A program made the position numbers and the translations under genes. This document shows, piece after piece, positions 34,670 to 42,261 of a DNA stretch of 48,046 nt; the stretch's first letter is position 1; every line of letters begins with the position of its first letter. The DNA is from Microcaldota archaeon. GTDB lineage: Archaea > Micrarchaeota > Micrarchaeia > Norongarragalinales > Norongarragalinaceae. The notes beneath the pieces are model-generated. The model made no database searches. It worked only from the letters and a program-made list of their open reading frames with translations, and had not been told where the DNA came from. Location: assembly GCA_016188965.1 (NCBI GenBank), contig JACPGT010000013.1, forward strand, positions 68,563 to 116,608, written 5' to 3'.

Positions 34670-35707
34670 CTAATCCGGCCGGATGTCGTCCACCGTGGGC
34701 CCCTTTCGAGCCAGTTGAACGGGCCACGACGCAAAACCGCGACCCCGCAAGGCATCCTGCACCTTCTCGACGGAATCATCCAGACACAGCACGACCAACG
34801 CACCGCCTTCGCCGCCGGCGCCAATCAATTTGCCGCCCAACGCACCGGCATCCCGGGCCGTGCGAAGTGCTTCCTCGATGCCGTCCGTGGTCACGGACTG
34901 CAGCAAGGCATGGTTTTCCTCCAACGCCGAGCCGAGTTCTTGCGCGTCGGCGTCTTCGCGGCACAAGGACTGAATCTTGGAAACGACGGCGTCAAACGGC
35001 GCGGCAATGGCGATGCGCTCGGCATCCGATAAGTCAGCCGGCTTCTTGGCAATGCCATGCGCCTTGGCGAACAACTCGATCTGGGCCGCCGTGGACGCAT
35101 TGGGCTGGCCACGGGAAGAAGAAACAAGCAACAGGGAAGTGCCGGAAGGCAAATGGAGGTCGACGGATTCGAAAATCGCCTTGACGCTGCCACCGGCCTC
35201 AAACACGCGGTGGAACGACTGGGCCTGATCGCTCAAGACGGCCGCCACGTCGCCGCCGGAGCTCTTGCCGCCGTGGTACGCATTGTCTCCCACGAATCCG
35301 GCATCATACAATTCCTGCCGGCTCGGCACGTGGTTGAAGAACGTGTACAAGGCCACGGCCAGGGCAACGGGAATCGAAGCGGAACTACCGGTGCCCTTGG
35401 GCGAGCCTGAATACTCCAGGACGGCGTCGAGTGAAGGAACCGCTTCACCCAACTGCCGGCATACGTACGAAGCGACTTCCAAAATGGGAAAATAGATGGC
35501 GTCGCCCGCCATGCGCTCGCCGTCAATCGACGCCGAGCCCAAATCGCCGGAAAAACGGAACACGCCGGCGTCCGTTGGCATCAGCGTCACCACGTTGCGA
35601 CGGCCCCCGATTTCCACCGGCGCAATCAGGGCCTTACCTCCGTACACCACGCTGTGCTCGCCGCAGAGATGCAGCTTGTTGGGGGCGGAAGCGCAAATCA
35701 CAACCAT
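34670..35707 (-). CDS. mvk: Mevalonate kinase
   Basis: GHMP kinase that phosphorylates mevalonate at C5. 345 aa. Motif 1 APNKLHLCGEHSVVYGGKAL, motif 2 PKGTGSSASIPVALA (ATP loop), catalytic Asp in SSGGDVAAVLSD, and motif 3 KLIGAGGEGGALVVL. Start MVVICASAPNK at 35707. It is divergent from the HAD-MVD-PMK-IDI cluster; the palindromic GGCTTTAAAGCC at 35761-35772 could serve as TATA box for both directions. Confidence 0.94.
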   Translation of the reverse strand: MVVICASAPNKLHLCGEHSVVYGGKALIAPVEIGGRRNVVTLMPTDAGVFRFSGDLGSASIDGERMAGDAIYFPILEVASYVCRQLGEAVPSLDAVLEYSGSPKGTGSSASIPVALAVALYTFFNHVPSRQELYDAGFVGDNAYHGGKSSGGDVAAVLSDQAQSFHRVFEAGGSVKAIFESVDLHLPSGTSLLLVSSSRGQPNASTAAQIELFAKAHGIAKKPADLSDAERIAIAAPFDAVVSKIQSLCREDADAQELGSALEENHALLQSVTTDGIEEALRTARDAGALGGKLIGAGGEGGALVVLCLDDSVEKVQDALRGRGFASWPVQLARKGPTVDDIRPD

Positions 35708-35812
35708 AAAAACACCGCTGGGCAAAAGCTACCCTAAGGCAACAAGAAGGCTGTTTTTCCGGCTTTAAAGCCGTATGGAAGCCGACAGCCGACGAACGGG
35801 ACTTGGACCTGC

Positions 35813-35842
35813 ATGATTCTTGCTTGGGACTTTGACGGCGTG
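35813..35842 (+). pseudogene. Orphan second copy of the HAD phosphatase 5' end
   Basis: ATG followed by codons for MILAWDFDGV, identical in protein to the start of the intact gene at 35965 but with Leu coded CTT instead of TTA and Val GTG instead of GTA. The frame then runs into the scaffold and stops at 35861, giving a 16-codon dead ORF. It keeps the upstream TATA-like TTTAAAG (35763-35769), so it probably represents the original gene start. Confidence 0.85.
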
Positions 35843-35964
35843 AAACTTTTCTTTCTTTGCTAAAGAAAGAAAACTTTCATGAAACGCACGCAAAGCCATT
35901 CGGCTTTGCGGCGCCCCAAAAACGCTTTCGCGTTTTTGTGGAGAAAGAAAGCAGAGTGGTTTAG
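35843..35964. mobile_element. Family-2 hairpin scaffold, long form (copy C)
   Basis: 122 nt between the orphan start and the intact HAD gene. Shares with copy D (29043-29137) CTTTTCTTTC, CGCACGCAAAGC, GCTTTGCGGCGCCC and a CAAAAACGC/GCGTTTTTG stem. It carries an extra hairpin at the orphan-copy side: TTTTCTTTCTTT and AAAGAAAGAAAA around a 3-nt loop. The stem GCAAAGCC/GGCTTTGC is also perfect. The GTTTTTG tract 30 nt before the new ATG might act as a promoter. No ORF. Confidence 0.65.
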
Positions 35965-36693
35965 ATGATTTTAGCTTGGGACTTTGACGGCGTATTGGTG
36001 GACACGCTGCACGAGTGCCACCAGAGCTACAACGGCGCTTTGCAGGAGTTGGGCCTACCGGGCCTGACGGCCGAAGAATTCTCGTTCGAACGCAAGACAG
36101 CCGTGCAAGCCACGGACTTTTTCGCCCAATACTTCACAAGGAAAAGCGGCGACACTAACCACACGCCGGAAAAGACCGAAAAATCCTTCGAGCAGAACCG
36201 CGACGTGGTCCTCAAGCTTCGCGACGCGTACCACCGCCACCGCGACGCCCACTTGGAAGCCGATTTTGACAACAACCCCGTATACCCCGGAGTGGTGAAG
36301 ACCCTCGAAAAGCTTCGCCAGGAAAGCCAGCGCATGGCCGTCGTGTCCGCACGCGACGACGGCAGCCTCAAGAAGTATCTCCGCGTCAAGGGACTTGACG
36401 GCTTGTTCGACAAAGTCGTCGGCTCGTCCTCGTTCTTCGCCAAAAGCCACCTACTGAAGCCCTTGCAGGTCGACTCCCTCAAGGAAAAAAACGTCTGGTT
36501 CGTAGACGACATGCCCGCCGTCCTCTTTTCCTTGCAGGACCACGTGCGGTTGTTCTACGCGCAATGGGGCTACGGAAAACTCGACGAATACATGGCATCG
36601 GCTCATCCCGGCGCCGGGAAGCCCAAGACGTCGGACGTCACGACGTTAAAAAAGCCGGCCGACATTCTTTCCTACATCCAAACCAGAACGTAG
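35965..36693 (+). CDS. HAD-superfamily phosphatase
   Basis: 242 aa. Motif I WDFDGVLVDT with nucleophile and general-acid Asp, motif II VVSARDDGSLKKYL (Ser), and motif III/IV WFVDDMPAVL. A helical cap of about 100 residues lies between motifs I and II. Substrate unknown. It heads the MVD-PMK-IDI cluster (21-nt gap to MVD), which hints at a role with phosphorylated isoprenoid intermediates, but this is only context. The first ten codons appear replaced; an older start lies at 35813. Confidence 0.85.
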   Translation: MILAWDFDGVLVDTLHECHQSYNGALQELGLPGLTAEEFSFERKTAVQATDFFAQYFTRKSGDTNHTPEKTEKSFEQNRDVVLKLRDAYHRHRDAHLEADFDNNPVYPGVVKTLEKLRQESQRMAVVSARDDGSLKKYLRVKGLDGLFDKVVGSSSFFAKSHLLKPLQVDSLKEKNVWFVDDMPAVLFSLQDHVRLFYAQWGYGKLDEYMASAHPGAGKPKTSDVTTLKKPADILSYIQTRT

Positions 36694-36714
36694 TCGTTCC
36701 AGGTGTCGATTTCC

Positions 36715-37791
36715 ATGAGCATGCGAGCAACGGTCGAAGCCACTCCGAATATCGCCGTCGTCAAGTACTGGGGCAAGCGCGACGAGACGCTCATCCTGCC
36801 CACGCATTCCTCGCTCTCGTTCACCATGGACGAGACGCTCTGCACCCGCACCACCGTCGTCTTCTCGCCGAAATTCAGGCAGGACGAACTCTGGCTCAAC
36901 GGCCAACAGATGGACCTGCAGGACAAAGAGACGGCCGAACGCTTCGGCATGCTCGAACTCATCCGCAAGCAGGCCGGCATCCGGCACAAGGCCAAAATCG
37001 CCTCGCTCAACGGCTTTCCCACCGCCGCCGGATTCGCCTCCTCGGCCGCCGGCATGGCCGCCTTGGCGTGCGCCGCAAGCAAAGCCGCAGGCCTTGACTT
37101 GAACGCAAAAGACTTGTCCATTTTGGCCCGTCTGGGCTCCGGCTCGGCCTGCCGCTCGGTGATGGGCGGATGCGTCGAATGGAAGGCAGGCAAGAAGGCG
37201 GACGGCTCGGACTCGTACGCCGAACAGGTGGCGCCGGCATCGCACTGGCCCGAACTGCGCAACGTCATCGCCGTGGTCGACGCGAAGAAGAAGAAAGTCT
37301 CGTCGCGCTCCGGCATGAAACAGACCATCCGGACCAGCGCATTATACCCGGCCCGCGTGAGCTACATCCCGGTTCTGATGCGGGACATCAAGGCCGCCAT
37401 CCAGTCCAAGGACTTCCCGGCATTCGGAGAGTTGACCATGCGAGAGGCCATGAACATGCATGCCGTCATGCTGGACACCTGGCCACCCATCGTTTACCTC
37501 AACGATTACTCCAAGGAAATCATGTACGCGGTGAACGAGTACAACCAAGCCGCCGGAAAAATCAAGGCCGCGTACACGTTCGACGCCGGGCCCAACGCCC
37601 ACGTCTATACGACGGACGACCAGGCCGCCAACGTCAGAAAAATGCTCCAAAGCATCGACGGCGTCAAGAAGATCATCACCTGCAAAGTCGGCAACGGCCC
37701 GCAATACCTCAAAAACGGACATCTGCTGGAAGAAGACGGAACGGCTATTGCGCACCAGTACGTGGAAGGAAAAGGAATCGTCAAAACGTGA
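36715..37791 (+). CDS. mvaD: Diphosphomevalonate decarboxylase
   Basis: Converts mevalonate 5-diphosphate to isopentenyl diphosphate with ATP. 358 aa. Classical signatures: NIAVVKYWGKRDETLILPTH, ATP loop GFASSAAGMAALA, GSGSACRSVMGGCVEW with the substrate Arg, and TFDAGPNAH with the catalytic Asp. These, plus the adjacent phosphomevalonate kinase, argue for the classical diphosphate substrate and against the haloarchaeal monophosphate decarboxylase. Start at 36715 has AGGTG 9 nt upstream. Confidence 0.93.
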   Translation: MSMRATVEATPNIAVVKYWGKRDETLILPTHSSLSFTMDETLCTRTTVVFSPKFRQDELWLNGQQMDLQDKETAERFGMLELIRKQAGIRHKAKIASLNGFPTAAGFASSAAGMAALACAASKAAGLDLNAKDLSILARLGSGSACRSVMGGCVEWKAGKKADGSDSYAEQVAPASHWPELRNVIAVVDAKKKKVSSRSGMKQTIRTSALYPARVSYIPVLMRDIKAAIQSKDFPAFGELTMREAMNMHAVMLDTWPPIVYLNDYSKEIMYAVNEYNQAAGKIKAAYTFDAGPNAHVYTTDDQAANVRKMLQSIDGVKKIITCKVGNGPQYLKNGHLLEEDGTAIAHQYVEGKGIVKT

Positions 37792-37807
37792 AGGAAAAAA
37801 GTGGGCA

Positions 37808-39058
37808 ATGCCCGGGAAAAACCAAATGGCTAACTCATCTGCAAGCAAAAACGTGAACACAGCCATCCGCGTCTCCGCACCCGGCCGCGTGGGCCTCATC
37901 GGCGGCTACAGCATCCTGGAAAAAGGCAACGTCAGCTATTCGTTCACCGTCGACGCCCGCGTCCACTGCGAAATCACGCCGGCAGGCATCGACGGCAAAA
38001 TCCGCATCCGGGCACCGCAGTTCGGCCTCGACACGTTCGCTTCGTGGAAGAAAAACACAGACGCCTCAACGAAGGAAACACCGAAAAAAGACCAACAAAA
38101 AATCACATCGCCCAAACCGACAACCGGCCAACTCATCCTGGAAAACGACGTTCCTGCCGCGGTCTTTGCCAAAGCCGCCGCCCAAACGGTCTTGGAATAC
38201 TTCGAATACCGAAAAATGAAGATGCGGCCATTCACCTTGGAAACACGCAGCGATTCCGCATTCACCCAAGGCGGCGGAAAAAGCGGCTTGGGCTCCTCCG
38301 CGGCAGCGACCGTTGCCATGGTTCACGCGCTGCTGTTGCATCACGGCGTGAACGACTCGAAGATCACGCACCACTGCGCGCAAGTCGCCCACTCCAAAGC
38401 CCAAGGCAAAGTCGGCTCGGGCTACGACGTGGCCGCGTCGGTCTTCGGCTCCCAAGAATACGAACGCTACAGCCCTGAACGCGTCGACGGCTTTCCCAAA
38501 AGCGCCGAAAAGCCGTGGGACTACTTCATCCGCCCCCTCGAAGTCCCGGGTTTTTTCCACTTAGCGTTGGCTACCTTTCCGCAAGAAAGCACCTCCACCG
38601 TCAGCATGACGCGTCTGACCGGCGCCTGGAAGAAAGCGCACCCTAAGCCGTACGCCGAACTGATGCATGACTTGAACGACGCCAACGTCGACGCCATCGC
38701 CTATCTCGAACAATTGCACACCGAGAAAACGGAGGAAAACCTCGGACTATTCAAGGATTTCTTCGAATCCGGACGCGCCCTCACGCGCCAGCTGGGAGAG
38801 CAGAGCGGCGCGCCCATCGAGCCTGCCGACGTACGCGAACTCATTTACCAAAGCCTGCAGAACGGAGCGTTCGTATGCAAGTCGCCCGGCGCCGGGGGCA
38901 AAGACAACCTCGTCGCGCTGTGCCTGACGGAAAAGGACGCCGAAAAAGTCAAGGCATTCTGGAAAAGAAAAGGGCTTGAGCCGCTGGACGTCAAAATCCA
39001 GAATCAAGGCGTTCGCGTTGAAAACGACGACACGCTCCTTTCAAAGGAGAAAAAATAG
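37808..39058 (+). CDS. Phosphomevalonate kinase (ERG8-type GHMP kinase)
   Basis: Phosphorylates 5-phosphomevalonate to the diphosphate. 416 aa. Seen: APGRVGLIGGYSILEKGN (motif 1), GGGKSGLGSSAAATVA (motif 2), the ERG8-type hallmark AQGKVGSGYDVAASVFG, and SPGAGGKD (motif 3). A low-complexity Lys/Thr insert (about residues 80-100) is unusual. Start chosen at 37808, preceded by AAGGAAAAAA; an ATG at 37826 is possible. 16 nt after mvaD. ERG8-type enzymes are rare in archaea. Confidence 0.92.
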   Translation: MPGKNQMANSSASKNVNTAIRVSAPGRVGLIGGYSILEKGNVSYSFTVDARVHCEITPAGIDGKIRIRAPQFGLDTFASWKKNTDASTKETPKKDQQKITSPKPTTGQLILENDVPAAVFAKAAAQTVLEYFEYRKMKMRPFTLETRSDSAFTQGGGKSGLGSSAAATVAMVHALLLHHGVNDSKITHHCAQVAHSKAQGKVGSGYDVAASVFGSQEYERYSPERVDGFPKSAEKPWDYFIRPLEVPGFFHLALATFPQESTSTVSMTRLTGAWKKAHPKPYAELMHDLNDANVDAIAYLEQLHTEKTEENLGLFKDFFESGRALTRQLGEQSGAPIEPADVRELIYQSLQNGAFVCKSPGAGGKDNLVALCLTEKDAEKVKAFWKRKGLEPLDVKIQNQGVRVENDDTLLSKEKK

Positions 39059-39091
39059 GCCTATAAAAGAAACAGGAGACTAAAGGCTTTC

Positions 39092-40090
39092 ATGGACCCC
39101 GTGATGCAAACGGAAAAACGAAAGGGCGAGCACGTCGACATCGTCATGCACCGCGACGTCGAAACGCGCGTGACCAACGGCTTTGAACGCGTCCGCTTTT
39201 CGCACTACGCCTTGCCCGAACTGGACTATTCCAAGATTTCCATGAAGAGCACGTTCTTGGGCCGCGAACTGAAGGCACCGCTGATGATCACCGGCATGAC
39301 CGGCGGATATCCGGATGCCGAAAAGATCAACCGCGAACTGGCGGCAGCCTGCGCGGAAGAAGGCATCATCTTCGCCGTGGGCTCGCAGCGCGCCATGCTG
39401 GAACACCGCGAATTGGCCCGCACCTACGACGTGCGCCAACCAAACCTCTTCCTTTGCGGCAACATCGGCGGCTACCAACTCAAAAACTACTCCGTCAAGC
39501 AAGTGCAAAGCCTCGTGGACGGCATCAAGGCCACCGCATTGTGCGTCCACCTGAACCCGCTGCAAGAAGCCGTGCAGCCGGAAGGCGACAAGGACTGGAC
39601 CGGCGTCCTGCAGAAAATTGCCGAATTGTGCGATTCGCTTTCCGTTCCCGTCATCGTAAAAGAAGTCGGCGCCGGCATCAACGCCGACGTCGCGAAAGAG
39701 CTTCAAAAAGCCGGCTGCTCGGCGATCGACGTATCCGGCGTAGGCGGCACGTCGTGGAGTGCCGTGGAGCATTACCGCCACGGTTTTTCCGGCGACGTCT
39801 TTCGGGACTTCGGCATCCCCACCGCCGACGCCTTGCAGCAGTGCGCCAACGCCGTCAAAATCCCGCTCATCGCCTCCGGAGGTATCCGCAACGGCCTGGA
39901 AGTAGCCATTGCCATCCGCCTGGGTGCCACTATCGGAGGAGCCGCGTCGCCGTTCATCAAAGCGCAGCAGACGGACGGGACGCCCGCCGTCCGCTTGCTG
40001 ATCCAAAAGTTCAAGCACGAACTGCGCACCGCCATGCTGCTGACGCGCTCGAAAGACGTGGCATCGCTGAAGAAAGCCAAGTTACTCTGA
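39092..40090 (+). CDS. fni: Isopentenyl-diphosphate delta-isomerase, type 2
   Basis: FMN-dependent isomerase of IPP and DMAPP. 332 aa. Seen: ELDYSKISMKSTFLGRELKAP and MITGMTGG near the N-terminus, FAVGSQRAMLE, VIVKEVGAGI, AIDVSGVGGTSW, and IASGGIRNGLEVA for the FMN phosphate. Type 2 is the usual archaeal form. 33 nt after phosphomevalonate kinase, completing the cluster that makes both C5 units. Confidence 0.96.
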   Translation: MDPVMQTEKRKGEHVDIVMHRDVETRVTNGFERVRFSHYALPELDYSKISMKSTFLGRELKAPLMITGMTGGYPDAEKINRELAAACAEEGIIFAVGSQRAMLEHRELARTYDVRQPNLFLCGNIGGYQLKNYSVKQVQSLVDGIKATALCVHLNPLQEAVQPEGDKDWTGVLQKIAELCDSLSVPVIVKEVGAGINADVAKELQKAGCSAIDVSGVGGTSWSAVEHYRHGFSGDVFRDFGIPTADALQQCANAVKIPLIASGGIRNGLEVAIAIRLGATIGGAASPFIKAQQTDGTPAVRLLIQKFKHELRTAMLLTRSKDVASLKKAKLL

Positions 40091-40118
40091 TTCAAGGCGG
40101 ATTTGTCGGCAACGCACG

Positions 40119-40145
40119 TTTTAATAGTTATACATACATGTATAA
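40119..40145 (+). promoter_or_regulatory. Promoter and 18-bp palindromic operator of the toxin-antitoxin pair
   Basis: TTTTAATAG (about 40119-40127) is a TATA box centred 26 nt before the ATG at 40149. Directly after it lies a perfect palindrome TTATACAT-AC-ATGTATAA (40128-40145) that covers the expected transcription start. A bound repressor would block initiation. This is the layout expected for autoregulation by the first gene, a winged-helix protein. Confidence 0.8.
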
Positions 40146-40148
40146 TCC

Positions 40149-40448
40149 ATGCAATACGCTTGGATGCGGCCCGGAAAAGTTACCCATTACCCCCGGCTTG
40201 ACACAGTGCTCATGGTCGAAGACGCCATACGCAAAGCCCGGCACGAATCGACCCGCATGGAACTGTGGCGCAGCCTGCCCAAGAAAACGCAATACCCGAC
40301 GTTCCAACTCATTTTGGCCTACTTGGAAGCATCGAACAAGATCGTATTCACCAAGGAAAGAAAAATCGTCTGGATTTTCGCAGACCGGAAAAGTCGCAGC
40401 CTCATACGCAAGAGCAAGGCGTATTCACCCAGAGTTGAGAAAAAATAA
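40149..40448 (+). CDS. Winged-helix protein, probable antitoxin/autorepressor
   Basis: 99 aa. The core TVLMVEDAIRKARHESTRME, LWRSLPKKTQYPTFQLILAYL and EASNKIVFTKERKIVWIF forms a helix-helix-helix-wing pattern; archaeal proteins of this pattern are often found beside RelE-like toxins (family knowledge). The basic tail could bind the toxin or DNA. It is leaderless, with the palindromic operator at its transcription start, so autorepression is likely. 39 nt before the toxin gene. Confidence 0.7.
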   Translation: MQYAWMRPGKVTHYPRLDTVLMVEDAIRKARHESTRMELWRSLPKKTQYPTFQLILAYLEASNKIVFTKERKIVWIFADRKSRSLIRKSKAYSPRVEKK

Positions 40449-40487
40449 ACCCAACGAATAAAGCCAACCGCAAAGCCCTCCACATGC

Positions 40488-40832
40488 ATGCACGAAGTCC
40501 GCCTTTCCGAGCCGTTCAATGAGGAGTTCGTGTCGCTTCAGGCGCGTGCGGACAGAGGAAACGGCGAAGCGCGATACCTGCTCAAACTCGTCGAGCGCGG
40601 CCTTTGCAAACTCATCCAGGACCCGCAAGCCGGAAAACACATCCCCAAACGCCTGATTCCGAAACAATACGTCCAAGAATTCGGCGTGACGAACTTGTGG
40701 AAACTGAACCTGGATTCACACTGGCGGATGATTTATACGCTGCACGGAACCGAAATCAAGATTTTCGCCATCGTCCTGGAAGTATTAGACCACAAGAATT
40801 ATGACCGTAAATTCGGATACCGGACATCATGA
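40488..40832 (+). CDS. RelE/ParE-superfamily toxin-like protein
   Basis: 114 aa, basic. The C-terminal DSHWRMIYTLHGTEIKIFAI followed by VLEVLDHKNYDRKFGY is the RelE-type pattern (WRxxY..., then a terminal DHKxYDRxFGY strand). RelE toxins cut mRNA in the ribosome, ParE types poison gyrase; which applies is unknown. A second promoter-like CGAATAAAG (40454-40462) lies upstream, so the toxin might also be made separately. Start could be 40484 out of frame or 40488; 40488 is in frame. Confidence 0.72.
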   Translation: MHEVRLSEPFNEEFVSLQARADRGNGEARYLLKLVERGLCKLIQDPQAGKHIPKRLIPKQYVQEFGVTNLWKLNLDSHWRMIYTLHGTEIKIFAIVLEVLDHKNYDRKFGYRTS

Positions 40833-40845
40833 ATTCAGCTGAAGA

Positions 40846-42261
40846 TCAACGTGAAAGCGCAGCCGCCGCCTTCACGGCCAACTCCACTTCGCCGAATTGG
40901 GGCACGCCATGCCGGTTGAGGTATTGCATGGCAGTCCGGCTGTACTTGCCGCCCAAGAAGACGGCCAAAATGGGCTTTTTCGGAAATTTCTTGCGGGCCG
41001 CGGCAAGTAACTTCGCGTTTTCCATCGGTTCCGTCATGGTCTGCAGCGTCTGCGCCACGAGAACCCCGGAAACGGAAGGCTCGGACATCAAAACGCCCAA
41101 AGCGGCAGCGTAGCGCTCCGCCGTGGCATCGCCAATGAGGTCCAACGGGTTGCGGCGCGACCACGTGGAAGGCAGTTTTTTCGTCGCGTCCAGCTTCTTC
41201 AGCACGGCATCCGACAGCGGCACCAATCGGACGCCGAAGCGGTCAGCGTAATCCGACGCCAGCACGCCCACGCCCCCGGCGTTGGTCAAGACGGCCCACG
41301 CGTTGCGGCACGGCGGACAGGCTGAAAGAGCGGAACTGACGGCGAACAAATCCGTCAACGTGTCAACCGAGCGGGCGCCAGTCTGCCGCAATACGCCTTC
41401 AAATACGGCGGAAGACGACGCCAAGGACGCCGTGTGCGTCGATGCGGCGGCCTGGCCCGTCTTGGTCTTGCCGCCATGCAGCACGACGACGGGTTTTCGC
41501 TTCCTCTCGGCGTAGCGCAGGGCCCGCATGAACGCCGGACCGTCCTGCACCCCTTCGGCATAGATGGAAATGACACGCGTCTGCACGTCATCCGTGAAGT
41601 GCTCGATGAGTTCCGCAAACCCGACGTCGGCCATGTTGCCCACGGACACGATGGCGGAAAACGCGTAGTCCTCCTCCAGCGCCCAGTCGATGACCGAGTC
41701 AGCCAAGGCGCCGGACTGCGACAAGAAAGCGATGGAACCGGGCCGCGGCGTGGTCAGGCCGAACGAGGCGTTCAGCCGCATGGAAGGCCGGATGAGGCCT
41801 AACGTGTTGGGACCCAGGATGCGCATGCCGCCTTTTCGCGCCGTTGCCAGGATGCTTTGCTGCAAGTCGGCGTCACCCGTCTCGGAAAAACCCGCGGAAA
41901 TCAAGACGCATGCCTTGACTTTTTTTTGCACGCATTGGCGCACCACGCCCAGCACGGCGTGCGCCGGAACGCAGACCACGGCCAAATCAACGGGCCCTGA
42001 AATATCCAACACCGAAGCGTGACAGCGTTTGCCGAGAATCCGCTCCGCCGCCGGGTTCACCGGATAGACGGGTCCGGAAAAAGGTTTGGCCGACTGCGCG
42101 TAGAACACGCCGCCGCTGACGAGGTTCTTCAAAACGCCGTGGCCGACTTTCGACGCGTCGCGCGACGCGCCGATGACCGCGACGGAACGCGGCGTGAAAA
42201 AAACGGACAAACCGGGCTTTGAAGGCGATTTGGACGGCGGGCTACGGAAGTCACGGTTCAT
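40846..42261 (-). CDS. acdA: ADP-forming acetate-CoA ligase, alpha subunit
   Basis: Makes ATP, acetate and CoA from acetyl-CoA, ADP and phosphate, the archaeal way of substrate-level phosphorylation. 471 aa. CoA-binding Rossmann domain at the N-terminus (SVAVIGASRDASKVGHG), then VLISAGFSETG and the phosphorylated His in ASTHTASLASS, and the C-terminal LTNAGGVGVLASDYAD. The ATG overlaps the acdB stop by 4 nt (ATGA), so translation is coupled. Other acyl-CoA substrates are possible. Confidence 0.94.
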   Translation of the reverse strand: MNRDFRSPPSKSPSKPGLSVFFTPRSVAVIGASRDASKVGHGVLKNLVSGGVFYAQSAKPFSGPVYPVNPAAERILGKRCHASVLDISGPVDLAVVCVPAHAVLGVVRQCVQKKVKACVLISAGFSETGDADLQQSILATARKGGMRILGPNTLGLIRPSMRLNASFGLTTPRPGSIAFLSQSGALADSVIDWALEEDYAFSAIVSVGNMADVGFAELIEHFTDDVQTRVISIYAEGVQDGPAFMRALRYAERKRKPVVVLHGGKTKTGQAAASTHTASLASSSAVFEGVLRQTGARSVDTLTDLFAVSSALSACPPCRNAWAVLTNAGGVGVLASDYADRFGVRLVPLSDAVLKKLDATKKLPSTWSRRNPLDLIGDATAERYAAALGVLMSEPSVSGVLVAQTLQTMTEPMENAKLLAAARKKFPKKPILAVFLGGKYSRTAMQYLNRHGVPQFGEVELAVKAAAALSR

